Source of the DNA: Cuspidothrix issatschenkoi CHARLIE-1
GTDB taxonomy: Bacteria > Cyanobacteriota > Cyanobacteriia > Cyanobacteriales > Nostocaceae
NCBI RefSeq assembly: GCF_002934005.1
Contig: NZ_PGEM01000102.1
Span: forward strand, 1 to 39,063
Length of the DNA: 39,063 bases
Reading direction: 5' to 3'
This document shows, piece by piece, positions 1 to 8,351 of this stretch. The notes under the pieces were generated by a model. That model made no database searches, was not told where the DNA came from, and saw nothing but the letters and a program-made list of their open reading frames with translations. Position 1 is the first letter of the stretch. The number at the start of each line of letters is the position of its first letter. The position numbers were made by a program, and so were the translations under genes.

Positions 1-476
1 AATAAGTGGTTTATAGAAAGTTAAGGGAAAATTGAAACTGTAACTATCACCAAAAATTGCAGTGAACAATATTTCGCTGCTATTTTATTTGAAGATGGCA
101 AGGAGAAGCCAAAAGCAATTGCAGAAGGTACTGTGCTTATCTCAATGCCAAGCTTTAGCAGCCTGTTTAGTTCTTTTGTTCTAACAAAGTTGATATGCTC
201 CCGTCAAAAACTTGTCATGTATGCCTTAATCAAGTGGGTAGTTTGCCGCTAGATATAAGATTTTGGACTTGTGAAAAGTGCCAGACTAAACATGACAGAG
301 ATATTAATGCAGCGATCAACCTCAGAAACGAGGGACTACGAATTTTGACCTCTGGAACGGGGGATAAAGCCTGTCGCCCAGAAGTAAGTCGCAGTAATAG
401 AGGACGAAAGAAGTCTACTACTGCGCTTTCTGTTGGGCAGGAAGCCGACACTGTACCGTCAGGTCAGTGTGGGTAG
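1..476 (+). pseudogene. tnpB: TnpB (IS200/IS605 OrfB) remnant
   Basis: This is a degraded 3' part of an IS200/IS605-type tnpB, the RNA-guided nuclease encoded by these transposons. The stretch from position 1 to about 140 reads in frame 1 as a central TnpB segment (GKIETVTITKNCSEQYFAA), with an in-frame TAA at 22-24. The C-terminal zinc-binding part then continues in frame 3 from about 186, with two CxxC pairs (CHVC and CEKC) followed by DRDINAAINLRNEGL, a typical TnpB ending. The RuvC core between these two parts is missing, so there is an internal deletion with a frame change. The gene is cut by the window edge. Its end overlaps the 3' end of larE on the other strand by about 18 bp. It cannot encode a working nuclease. 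The right end of the element could not be fixed. Confidence 0.85.
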
Positions 477-1283
477 TTCACGTAACGCCTGATTTAACTT
501 ACCACTCCGATAACCTTCTAAATCCAAGGTGACATAAATAAATCCCCAGTTTTGAAATGCCGATACTAGACTTGGTAAATCTGTTGTCATTACAAAATCT
601 TTTATTTTATCTGGTGATAATTCAATTCTGGCTGTATCATCTTCTGAACGTACCCGTAAATTTTGCCAACCTAAATTTCGCAAGTAAATTTCGGCTCTAC
701 CTACGCGCTGTAATTTGGCTATGGTAATTTCTTCACCGTAGGGAAAGCGCGAACTTAAACAGGGTTGAGCGGGTTTATCCCACCAAGCTAAACCTAGTTG
801 CTGGGAAATTTGCCGGACTTCGGTTTTTGTGACACCAATTTCTGCTAAGGGCGATCGCGCACCTCTTTCTTTTGCAGCTTGAATTCCGGGACGATAATCA
901 TGTAAATCATCGGCATTTACACCATCTACTACATAAGGATAACCCAACTCTAAAGCCAAGGGTTTGAGGGTATCGTGTAATTCACTTTTGCAAAAATAAC
1001 AACGATTTACTGGGTTAGATGTGTAATTGGGATTGTCCATTTCCTGGGTTTGGACAATTTTATGAGAAATTCCGATAGTTGCGGCTTGGATTTTCGCGTC
1101 TTCCAATTCTTCTGGTAATAGAGAAGGAGAAACCGCAGTTACAGCTAAAGCGCGATCGCCTAACACATCATAGGCAATCTTAGCAACTAATGTACTATCA
1201 ACTCCCCCAGAATAGGCTATTAAAGCCTGTCCCATTTCGGCAAATAAGGCTTGTAATTGCTCTAGTTTTTCTGTTAATGTCAT
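459..1283 (-). CDS. larE: LarE-type ATP-dependent sacrificial sulfur transferase
   Basis: A 274-residue PP-loop protein. LarE enzymes adenylylate a carboxylated pyridinium substrate and then give up the sulfur of a protein cysteine while building the nickel-pincer nucleotide cofactor of lactate racemase-type enzymes. The PP-loop is SGGVDST at residues 25-31. The motif PAQPCLSSRFPYG places Cys175 almost exactly where the sacrificial cysteine (Cys176) sits in the characterised Lactobacillus enzyme. A CYFC pair lies at residues 95-98. The length is normal for the family. No larB, larC or larA is visible in the window, so the cofactor partner must lie elsewhere or the substrate differs. It lies 60 bp downstream of the TPR gene on the same strand and may share its transcript. 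Confidence 0.88.
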   Translation of the reverse strand: MTLTEKLEQLQALFAEMGQALIAYSGGVDSTLVAKIAYDVLGDRALAVTAVSPSLLPEELEDAKIQAATIGISHKIVQTQEMDNPNYTSNPVNRCYFCKSELHDTLKPLALELGYPYVVDGVNADDLHDYRPGIQAAKERGARSPLAEIGVTKTEVRQISQQLGLAWWDKPAQPCLSSRFPYGEEITIAKLQRVGRAEIYLRNLGWQNLRVRSEDDTARIELSPDKIKDFVMTTDLPSLVSAFQNWGFIYVTLDLEGYRSGKLNQALRELPTLT

Positions 1284-1343
1284 TTTTACTCAAAACCCCA
1301 TAACACCTGACTAATTCTATTGTAGTCATGGAGATGCTGATCA

Positions 1344-2468
1344 TCACAAACCATCTACCTTGGGAACTGCTAGTTTTGTACTGGTGGGATTAATAATAGT
1401 AACTCCTAATTCTTGAGTAATTACTAAAGCTTGTGCATAACACTGAGCAGATAAATGATCAATATTCATGTTTTGATATAATTCTGATAATGCTTCTAAT
1501 ACCTCAGATTCTGCTCGACGACATTCCATTTCTCGAAAAATACTTAATGCTAATTGTAAATGTTGTTCTGCTTCTTGATATTGATTCATCCGCATTAAAG
1601 TTTTACCAATATTACAAGTTCCCCATGCTTCTTGAGTTCGATAACCTATTTTTTGGGCAACTTCTAAACCTTGTTTATTGTAATCTAATGCTTTGACATA
1701 ATCCTCCATACAAATATAAACCAGTCCTAAACTTGTTAATACTATAGATTCTTGTTCAGGATCACCAATTTCTCTCACATTTACTAATTCATTCTGGTAA
1801 CATTCCAAAGCTTTAGAATATTGTCCTAAATATATATAAGCTAAACCTAACCTGGTATTTAAAATATTTTCTAAATGGCGATTTTTAAGCTCATGAGCAA
1901 TGGTTAACCCTTGTTCATAAAAATCAATGGCAGTATCATAATTACTCTGCATTAAATACACACTACCCAAATTATTTAAAAGTTGAGATTGCATAGATTT
2001 ATCATCTAGTTCTATAGCTATTTCTAATCCTTTTTGATAACATTGAAAACACTCAGAATATCTGCTAATACTGTAGTAAACATTGCCTAAACCACATAAA
2101 TAAGCTAGTTCAGTTACAGGTTCTAAATTACCCAGAAGATGTTTATATAATTGAATTAGTTCTGAATAACATCCCCAGATACCTAATTGTTGATGAAATT
2201 GTTGTTGACTGGGTGGAGTTAAAGACATAGATAATATATCACTAGCTCGTTTCCAGGCCTGAGCATCACAAAGATGATAAAGTGCTTGTAAATAACCTTC
2301 TAATTTTTGCCGATGACTAGCATTAATATTAATTTGGTAATCTGTTAACCAGTTGATGACGGCAATATAATGATCTAATTGTTGTAAGGGAACTTGTTGT
2401 AAAAGATTAGATGGTTGAATGCCTATATTTTCTAGTACGATAGATCCTGATAGTAAGGAGATTTCCAT
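1344..2468 (-). CDS. TPR repeat protein, partner of STAND regulator
   Basis: A 374-residue soluble protein. From about residue 118 onward it carries five to six tetratricopeptide repeats with 40-residue spacing (units such as LGSVYLMQSNYDTAIDFYEQ and LGLAYIYLGQYSKALECYQ), the long-period TPR_12/kinesin-light-chain type. The first ~115 residues are helical and not recognised. It starts 12 bp after the stop of the LuxR/NB-ARC gene on the same strand, so the two are almost certainly co-transcribed. In many cyanobacterial STAND proteins the TPR sensor is fused to the C-terminus of the NB-ARC module; here it appears as a separate gene. The function as sensor or scaffold is inferred from this context. 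No signal peptide or membrane segment is present. Confidence 0.8.
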   Translation of the reverse strand: MEISLLSGSIVLENIGIQPSNLLQQVPLQQLDHYIAVINWLTDYQININASHRQKLEGYLQALYHLCDAQAWKRASDILSMSLTPPSQQQFHQQLGIWGCYSELIQLYKHLLGNLEPVTELAYLCGLGNVYYSISRYSECFQCYQKGLEIAIELDDKSMQSQLLNNLGSVYLMQSNYDTAIDFYEQGLTIAHELKNRHLENILNTRLGLAYIYLGQYSKALECYQNELVNVREIGDPEQESIVLTSLGLVYICMEDYVKALDYNKQGLEVAQKIGYRTQEAWGTCNIGKTLMRMNQYQEAEQHLQLALSIFREMECRRAESEVLEALSELYQNMNIDHLSAQCYAQALVITQELGVTIINPTSTKLAVPKVDGL

Positions 2469-2480
2469 ATTATGTCTTTT

Positions 2481-3956
2481 TTATTCCTTTTGTGTTAATA
2501 ATTTTTCATAATGAGCTATAGCAACACTTCTCACTAAATTGTGCATTCCTATCAGCATCGTTTCATTATTTGAAAGAAATGAAATTTCTACTAAATAACG
2601 ATCTTGTAAAGTTTGTAGTGCAAATTGTTGCTGTTCATTAGTATATCCTCTATATTCTAAATGCCTTAACCACCAACTTTGTTGTACTGGAACACGATAT
2701 ACTGAACCTGTGCAAAGTAAAATATAGGCATGATGGGCATTATCTGATAATCTTTTGAAAGTTTGCTCTAGTCTACTTTGGACTTTCATCCGTAGCTGGA
2801 TGGAATACCGATCTAATTTCCATTGATCATTTGTTGATTCTATTATACCTTGACTAGCTTCTGCTAAAGCTTTTTCTACTTCTTCAATTTCCTGTCCATA
2901 TTGTTGCCAATAGGTGGAAACTTGAGAGGCAAAATCATTAATAATTTCTCCAGCAATGGTTCTTAATGCTAAAGGATGTCCTTTGTATGCTTTACCTATT
3001 CTTAAGAGTAATTTAATTTCCACGGATGGTAAATTAGCACCTAAACCAACTTTGTCAAATAAAGTGAATTGTTCCCTTTCTGTCAATCCATCAACTCGCT
3101 GACAGTGCCAGAAATTAGGATAGCGCGATGCTGCTTCTAGCAGTTGATGTGGTAACTCTTGAGAAGTAATAATTAAGCGACTTTTACAAATTTCTGCCGA
3201 TAATAAACTAGCGAAAAACTGACACCACCATTCATCAATAAAATCACTCCATCCCGTGTTTTCATCTCCCAGTAACACCAATTCCAAAGAATCAATTAAG
3301 ATTAACTGGGGATGATGACAAAAATATGTAACTAAACGTAGGAGTAAAGACTGTGGTTGTTTTCGTTCTTCTGGTGAAACTTCTTCCCCTGCATTTTCTA
3401 ACCATTTGACTGCAACACTTACAAAGTCTGAAGGGGTACTTTTATCATCAAAATTTTTCCGATCCAATTTTTTTGGATCATGATCAAATTTACTACTTAA
3501 CTCAATAGTTAAACGTTCTGCTAATGCAGTTTTACCGATTCCTGTTAGTCCAACTAATAAAAGTAAACGACAAGAACTTTGTAAAAGTTGAGTGAGATTG
3601 ATAATCAAATCATTTCTTCCAGTCCACCCACTATCATAAACAAAAAATTCAGTTATTAAACTGACGGGATTGGATGGTTCTGATTTATTTGCGGGTATAT
3701 TTTGGGAAATTAATTCTGGTTTGTATTTATGAAATAAGCTAATCAGTTCTGTGCGTTTGGAAAAACGCTCTCCATCGAGGTTTTTTAAACCAAAAGCTTT
3801 ACATATAGACTCAATATGTTTGCGAACTGTTGTTCTAGTTATGTAAAGAGACTCCGCAATTTGTTGGTCTTTTTCACCACATAAGAATTTATCTAATACT
3901 CGTCGCTGTTTAGGAGTTAGTCCGTCGAGTGCTTGATGGAACTTATCAATATCCAC
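2481..3956 (-). CDS. LuxR-type HTH / NB-ARC STAND ATPase regulator
   Basis: A 491-residue protein with an N-terminal GerE/LuxR-like helix-turn-helix at about residues 13-58 (LTPKQRRVLDKFLCGEKD through TTVRKHIESICKAFGL). An NB-ARC-type NTPase follows, with Walker A GLTGIGKT at 136-143 and Walker B LILIDSLE at 218-225. The last ~120 residues are helical and resemble the winged-helix part of STAND proteins. Proteins of this class are nucleotide-driven switches that bind DNA when a sensor domain detects a signal. No sensor repeats are fused to it; a separate TPR gene begins 12 bp downstream. It is transcribed divergently from the exported-protein cluster. Its upstream region has two direct copies of CAACTGTGTA 20 bp apart next to a TATAAT box, a possible autoregulatory site. 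The target genes are unknown. Confidence 0.85.
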   Translation of the reverse strand: MDIDKFHQALDGLTPKQRRVLDKFLCGEKDQQIAESLYITRTTVRKHIESICKAFGLKNLDGERFSKRTELISLFHKYKPELISQNIPANKSEPSNPVSLITEFFVYDSGWTGRNDLIINLTQLLQSSCRLLLLVGLTGIGKTALAERLTIELSSKFDHDPKKLDRKNFDDKSTPSDFVSVAVKWLENAGEEVSPEERKQPQSLLLRLVTYFCHHPQLILIDSLELVLLGDENTGWSDFIDEWWCQFFASLLSAEICKSRLIITSQELPHQLLEAASRYPNFWHCQRVDGLTEREQFTLFDKVGLGANLPSVEIKLLLRIGKAYKGHPLALRTIAGEIINDFASQVSTYWQQYGQEIEEVEKALAEASQGIIESTNDQWKLDRYSIQLRMKVQSRLEQTFKRLSDNAHHAYILLCTGSVYRVPVQQSWWLRHLEYRGYTNEQQQFALQTLQDRYLVEISFLSNNETMLIGMHNLVRSVAIAHYEKLLTQKE

Positions 3957-4430
3957 TGTACTGTTTGGGTAATGTTTTGATTGAGTATGTTGTCAGGCTA
4001 ATCAATATTATACACAGTTGTGAATTTTTCTACACAGTTGCAAAAAATCAGAAATTACTTAGTATGATGTATAAGTAAGCAATATTTATCAATGTCGTAT
4101 TTATTACATGAAGCAATTGTAGTATAATGTATGGTGAGGTGTTATCAAAGAGCGATAGCGAAGCACTGCTGCAAGCAGTTTGCTCCTAGTTCAATTTATT
4201 CAATTTAATTTTTTTGTATAAAAATCATAGACTTAAACAATCTATGAATTTAATATAAGCCCGTATTTGCTACATTTGACTTAAATAAATTGCTGTTACC
4301 TATTGGCTAAATGATATCGTGCGATCGCTTTATTTAGCTTTACTTAGTTCTACTTAGGAGATACTGAATCAACCTAAAACCCAGATGAATCAAAGATTAG
4401 AGGTAGTTCAAAAAAAATTTCCTCAGTATT
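3957..4430. other. Divergent intergenic region
   Basis: About 585 bp separate the STAND regulator from the membrane-protein cluster. It holds a TATAAT-type -10 for the regulator on the minus strand (4007-4012), two copies of TACACAGTT reading on plus (4011-4019 and 4031-4039), and a block of about 70 bp that recurs at 27668-27735. A small hairpin (ACTGCT-GCA-AGCAGT, 4165-4179) lies inside a HIP1-like GCGATAGCGAAGC stretch, and a HIP1 octamer lies near 4321. The sigma-like promoter for the plus-strand cluster is listed separately. No further gene was recognised. Confidence 0.6.
4005..4078. repeat. ~70-bp dispersed repeat, copy 1
   Basis: This block starts with ATACACAGTTGTGA, then a second CTACACAGTT, then AAAATCAGAAATTAC and TAGTATGAT. 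It recurs at 27668-27735 in the same orientation with scattered substitutions. On the minus strand it covers the likely promoter of the STAND regulator. On the plus strand the conserved TAGTATGAT could be a -10 box for an unseen transcript. No coding sense was found in it. Confidence 0.7.
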
Positions 4431-4459
4431 TGCAACACAGGCTGAATCTAATCCGTATA
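4431..4459 (+). promoter_or_regulatory. Sigma-like promoter site A
   Basis: TGCAAC at 4431-4436 and CGTATA at 4454-4459 with a 17-bp spacer, preceded by a TCAAAAAAAATTTCC A/T tract. The -10 side continues as CGTATATAAA. It lies 83 bp ahead of the ATG at 4542 and heads the cluster 4542-10055. It is one of eight sites with identical geometry. Confidence 0.7.
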
Positions 4460-4541
4460 TAAATTGTAGGCAATATCAAAAGTCTCTATTTAGTTCAATA
4501 CATTGTCACTCATACAACATTACTTTACACTGTCTAACAGT

Positions 4542-5267
4542 ATGTCAAATTCCATACCACCGGAAAATCCGAATTCTGATGAACTAACAGATGATTTAGA
4601 TTCTCCCTCAGTAGTTAATTCTCCTGTATCCAACTCCAAAAATCCACAGTTAGTAGTAGAAACTAGCAAAAACGCTGTTTTAGATGTTTGGAGTGCTTTA
4701 AAACTGATTTGGAATGATCCCAATAATGGACTGCAAACGGCAATTAATAGTTTGGGAGATAGTCGAATTTTCTATGCCGGAATTGCCCTTTGTATTCTAT
4801 TTGTTTTAGCTGCGTGGATGGCAGTATTAAAAACAATAGAATCTCTTGCACCATTATTTTCTTTCGGAGGTTTATTTGGTGCAAGTTATAGTACCCAGTT
4901 AAGTTTTTCAGAGCAGTTGCGAGTTATTTTAGCCGCCACAATTCCCGTGTTAGGCATGATAGCAGTTTTGTGGATTACCCGCAAAATATTTAAAGGTTCG
5001 GGAAATTATCAACAATTCACATTTGTTACAGGTTGTTGTTTTGCCCCTATTACCTTTTTTCTGTTCATGTTGTGGTTATTAGGCAGTAGTGCAACAGAAT
5101 TAATGGCTTTAATTTCGGTGTTTTGCTGGACTACATTTGTTTTATTTTTGAATACAGCACTCATAGGGGTATTGGGTTTATCTTCTCGCAATGCACTATT
5201 GCTAGTGCCGATAGTTTTAGTGGCTGATTTTTTCATCACTAGAGTTGGTTTAGATATTTTGTACTGA
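4542..5267 (+). CDS. YIP1-like multi-pass membrane protein
   Basis: A protein of about 241 residues from the ATG at 4542; a TTG at 4503 would add 13 residues, and neither start has a strong ribosome binding site. The first ~60 residues are acidic, polar and rich in Ser, Asn and Pro, and are probably cytoplasmic. About five hydrophobic segments follow, the first reading FYAGIALCILFVLAAWMAVL. The overall look resembles YIP1-family membrane proteins, but this is a loose resemblance. It is the first gene after promoter site A and is followed by LemA and DUF3137-like genes. That arrangement suggests a membrane-homeostasis role, which is inference. Confidence 0.65.
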   Translation: MSNSIPPENPNSDELTDDLDSPSVVNSPVSNSKNPQLVVETSKNAVLDVWSALKLIWNDPNNGLQTAINSLGDSRIFYAGIALCILFVLAAWMAVLKTIESLAPLFSFGGLFGASYSTQLSFSEQLRVILAATIPVLGMIAVLWITRKIFKGSGNYQQFTFVTGCCFAPITFFLFMLWLLGSSATELMALISVFCWTTFVLFLNTALIGVLGLSSRNALLLVPIVLVADFFITRVGLDILY

Positions 5268-5289
5268 AACTATTAAGTTGATAGTTACA

Positions 5290-5312
5290 GTAGCACAAGC
5301 ATCTTGCTTGTA
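5290..5312. repeat. REP-like hairpin, GTAG...CATCTTGC type
   Basis: A short hairpin (stem CAAGCA/TGCTTG, loop TCT) after GTAG. Relatives occur at 26299-26321, 34335-34357 and, with a different loop, 20353-20375. The stem bases covary between copies (CAAGCA, TAAGCA, CGGGCA), so the hairpin is preserved rather than the sequence. It lies between the YIP1-like gene and lemA. Confidence 0.6.
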
Positions 5313-5369
5313 TTAATTATCCAACTTAAAAACACAACAACTTATCAACATTTTTACAAGGAGTCTATC

Positions 5370-5927
5370 ATGGGTCAGACATTTGTTTTCCTCTTAGCAA
5401 TACTGGGACTATTGGGATATTTTGTATCCAAAATTTACAATCAAATCAATAGACTCAATTCCAGAGTTGAGAGAAACTTTTCTGGAATAGATACACAATT
5501 ATCCAGAAGACGCGCTGTTATTAAAAAGTTGGTTAGTAGTGTTGATGGGGAACAAAAAAGCATTATTAGTCAGTTTGAACCATTGACTAATTTAGTAGAA
5601 AAAGCCAATTTACAACGGGGAAATCAACAGGCTTTTCTTGATACAGAGAATCAGATATCAAGAATGTGGAATCAAATATTAAACTTACCACAATTGCAAA
5701 ATATACGCGGGTTTCAAGACCTCAATAAACAAATTGCTGAAATAGAAGAAGAAATTGCAGCAGCTAGAAGAACATACAACGATAGTGTTGAAAGATTTAA
5801 CACTTATTTAGTGAGTTTTCCCACTGGATTTATTGCACAACTTCTTTTTAAACAATTTCAACAGAAGGCTTATTTTCAAGCAACTGCCGACGAAAGACAA
5901 GATTCTGATATAAATTTTAACTTTTAG
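5370..5927 (+). CDS. LemA family protein
   Basis: A 185-residue protein. The ATG at 5370 was chosen because AAGGAG lies at 5358-5363 and because LemA proteins start with a membrane anchor. Residues ~3-22 (TFVFLLAILGLLGYFVSKIY) form that anchor. The LemA helical-bundle signature follows (INRLNSRVERNFSGIDTQLS, then RRAVIKKLV), and a C-terminal coiled part ends in ARRTYNDSVERFNT. The protein sits in the membrane with the helical bundle on one side. The LemA function is not settled, but lemA genes are often next to DUF3137 genes. Here the next gene is exactly such a protein, 37 bp downstream. It is transcribed in the site A cluster. Confidence 0.9.
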   Translation: MGQTFVFLLAILGLLGYFVSKIYNQINRLNSRVERNFSGIDTQLSRRRAVIKKLVSSVDGEQKSIISQFEPLTNLVEKANLQRGNQQAFLDTENQISRMWNQILNLPQLQNIRGFQDLNKQIAEIEEEIAAARRTYNDSVERFNTYLVSFPTGFIAQLLFKQFQQKAYFQATADERQDSDINFNF

Positions 5928-5964
5928 TTTGTTGTATAGGGAATGAAGTTGAGGTAGATAGAAT

Positions 5965-7200
5965 ATGAATGAAAAACATAGTTATGCAGTTGAGAGCTTA
6001 TTTACTGGTAATGGCTTCAATACTAGACTGATGGAAGTTGAAAAAGCTAGACAGGAAAAGATTAAAAATCAGCTAATTTTTGGAGGATTAATTTTAACTG
6101 CACGGATTATCATGGGTATTTTGGGTTGCAGTATTTTGACTTTCATAATCCTATTTTTTGTAGATTCAGGATTTTCTTATATTCTGGTTTCTCTAGTATG
6201 TTCAGGTGTTATTTATGGGTTAATGCGTGGTATTGATTGGGCTAAAAATCGCATTGATTTTTTTGTCAGAAAATATAACAATATACTGTTTTATCTTCGT
6301 AAAGATGCAATTGAAGGCTTTGTAAAAATAATTTTTCCTGATGCAGAACAGATAATATTTGAACCTCAAATTTCATCTAGGAATCAGATGCAACCAATAT
6401 TAGCCAGTTTGTTTTATAACAAACTTTATAAATACACAGAAAAAAACACCCTTTCATTTACAATTAATAAACGACCTTTTTACATGGCAGATGTAGAACC
6501 TGTTTATATCCTTAATTCTCAGAAAGAATCTATCGAAATTGATAAATTTGTTGATAGATATGATAGAAGAATTGTTTGTTATTTCAAAGGTGTTGTTTAT
6601 CAAATGGAATATGAAAAAGAAAATCTTAATAGTGATTTCTTAACAGTGATGATTCCTAAAAAAGCTGCACCTAGTCCCACCAAAAAAATCAGAGAAGACC
6701 GGAAAACAATGACAGTTAGTAAAGATTATCCTAGATTAGAACTTTTGAGTAGGGATAAACGCAGTCCAGAAAGATTTATGCAGCGAGGTTTTGAGGAATA
6801 CAGTGTAGAAAATATGGAAATAGAAGATAACTTCTATGTTTTTACAAACAATGAAAACGCCTCCAGAAAACTACTATCCTATCGGTTTATGGAAAAGATT
6901 GTAGAAATTACATCACCCAAAAAAGCAGAAACATCTCAACCAAAAGTAGTACAATTTCTTTTAGGTAATCAAGAAAATGCTCCTAATTTATGGATGCAAT
7001 TTATCAATATTACTCGTCAAAATAATAAACCATTACAGAAATTTACAGTTGTAACTACGAATCAGAATTTGACTTTTTTTGAGCTAACAGGAGAAAAATC
7101 TTGTAAATTAGATAACTTTTTACATAACTTTCAAGAACTGGAAAACATATTAAGTTCAATAATTACTGCATTAAATATAGTGCCAACTACTGGAAATTGA
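5965..7200 (+). CDS. DUF3137-like membrane protein
   Basis: A 411-residue protein preceded by GAGGT at 5951-5955. Two hydrophobic segments lie at about residues 37-65 and 70-87. A long soluble part follows with the layout of DUF3137 proteins: a segment on a protein similar in size to FPDAEQIIFEPQISS, a central strand-rich region with CYFKGVVYQMEYE, and a C-terminal region with FEEYSVENMEIEDNFYVF and a later LLSYRFMEKIVEI. DUF3137 genes often accompany lemA, which supports the call. It lies 37 bp after lemA and 15 bp before the next gene. No catalytic motif was seen; the molecular role is unknown. Confidence 0.7.
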   Translation: MNEKHSYAVESLFTGNGFNTRLMEVEKARQEKIKNQLIFGGLILTARIIMGILGCSILTFIILFFVDSGFSYILVSLVCSGVIYGLMRGIDWAKNRIDFFVRKYNNILFYLRKDAIEGFVKIIFPDAEQIIFEPQISSRNQMQPILASLFYNKLYKYTEKNTLSFTINKRPFYMADVEPVYILNSQKESIEIDKFVDRYDRRIVCYFKGVVYQMEYEKENLNSDFLTVMIPKKAAPSPTKKIREDRKTMTVSKDYPRLELLSRDKRSPERFMQRGFEEYSVENMEIEDNFYVFTNNENASRKLLSYRFMEKIVEITSPKKAETSQPKVVQFLLGNQENAPNLWMQFINITRQNNKPLQKFTVVTTNQNLTFFELTGEKSCKLDNFLHNFQELENILSSIITALNIVPTTGN

Positions 7201-7215
7201 TATGGAGTGATAACT

Positions 7216-7953
7216 ATGGATTTGAATCTTCAAAATATTAATCTCTATACCTCAGAATCTGACGTGGTAACAACTATCATGAGTCAGCGTCTTCAGAAAT
7301 TAAAATTACAAGAACCCCGATTAAAATTAGTTTTTCCCCGTGCAATACCCGCTTTTATTTGGTTATTTATGATCCTAGCATCGTTTACTATGTTGGGAAT
7401 TTCTGTAATTAGTTTTTATCTCAATTTAATAGTGATATCAAAAGTATATTATGATTTGGGTGTTTTTCTAGTATGTTTATTGTTGATACCTTTAATAGTT
7501 TCCTGGAGAAAATATGTACAAAACACAAAAAAACATAAAAATCAATGGCATTTATCAAGAACAGAGCCTATTAATATAGTGGAAATAGAAAGCTACTTTT
7601 CTGATCAAAAAAATAATTTTATCACAACATATCAGGAATATGTAAACCATGTGCATCAAAAGATAGAGAATGTAGAAAAAATTCAGCATCTTGGTTCAAC
7701 AACATTAGATGAAGTGCAAAGTTTACAAAATCGAATTTCTCAAGCTGTTGATAGACTAGAAACACTAAAAAATAATTACTTTGCACGGTTAGATAATGTG
7801 GAATTGGAATTAAAAAATAGGCTGATCGACCATAAAAGCGATCAGGAAGTGGAAGTAGTGATAGAATCTCAAATTTTAGTAGAAAGATTAGAAGAGGAGG
7901 TAGAAGCTATTAATTATTATTTACAAGCTGTGGATGAAATGGGTTGGAAATAA
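7216..7953 (+). CDS. Membrane protein with C-terminal coiled coil
   Basis: About 245 residues from the ATG at 7216, which sits 8 bp after GGAG; a GTG at 7207 is less likely. Two hydrophobic segments occur (IPAFIWLFMILASFTMLGIS and VYYDLGVFLVCLLLIPLIV). A long charged region follows whose end is predicted by eye to be coiled coil, running from about HQKIENVEKIQHLGS to LVERLEEEVEAINYYLQAV. I do not recognise a family. The topology mirrors LemA and the DUF3137-like protein just upstream, so it could be a partner in the same membrane complex (inference). Confidence 0.65.
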   Translation: MDLNLQNINLYTSESDVVTTIMSQRLQKLKLQEPRLKLVFPRAIPAFIWLFMILASFTMLGISVISFYLNLIVISKVYYDLGVFLVCLLLIPLIVSWRKYVQNTKKHKNQWHLSRTEPINIVEIESYFSDQKNNFITTYQEYVNHVHQKIENVEKIQHLGSTTLDEVQSLQNRISQAVDRLETLKNNYFARLDNVELELKNRLIDHKSDQEVEVVIESQILVERLEEEVEAINYYLQAVDEMGWK

Positions 7954-8012
7954 TATTGCTGCTGGATTTTATCTAAATTTAATTGGTTAACAAAAAATGA
8001 GGTAAAAAAATT

Positions 8013-8279
8013 ATGGGTTGTCTTGCCATTTTCTTAAACTTATTATTTCCTGGATTGGGAACTCTACTATTTACTAATAAAAGAGTTGCAGGATTTATTC
8101 AATTGTTGTTATGTATTATTAACGATATCCTGATTTTAGGAACTCTAGGAATTTGGCTTTTTTTTGGTTTGTTTATTCATATAGGACTTTTTGCCTGGGC
8201 GTTAGCATCTACCATTGGTTTTATGAGTGAACGAGCAGCGAAAAAAGCAATTCAAGAAGAACGGGAACGTCAAGATTAA
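8013..8279 (+). CDS. Small TM2-like membrane protein
   Basis: An 88-residue protein with two hydrophobic stretches, starting MGCLAIFLNLLFPGLGTLL. The LNLLFPGLG...GxF pattern and the helix-turn-helix of membrane spans resemble TM2-domain proteins. It ends in a charged tail, AAKKAIQEERERQD. GAGGT at 7999-8003 supports the start. It continues the membrane-protein cluster of promoter site A. The function is unknown. Confidence 0.65.
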   Translation: MGCLAIFLNLLFPGLGTLLFTNKRVAGFIQLLLCIINDILILGTLGIWLFFGLFIHIGLFAWALASTIGFMSERAAKKAIQEERERQD

Positions 8280-8351
8280 TTAATAAGAAGTAAAAATAGT
8301 ATCCCCATAAAAAAATCAAATTATCCAAATAGTCAACACAAGGATTAGTAT

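Noticed and set aside
4031-4042. Minus-strand TGCAAC in the STAND upstream region as a ninth sigma-like site.
   Set aside because: The 17-bp position downstream reads AACTGT instead of CGTATA, and the TATAAT box nearby explains the regulator promoter better.
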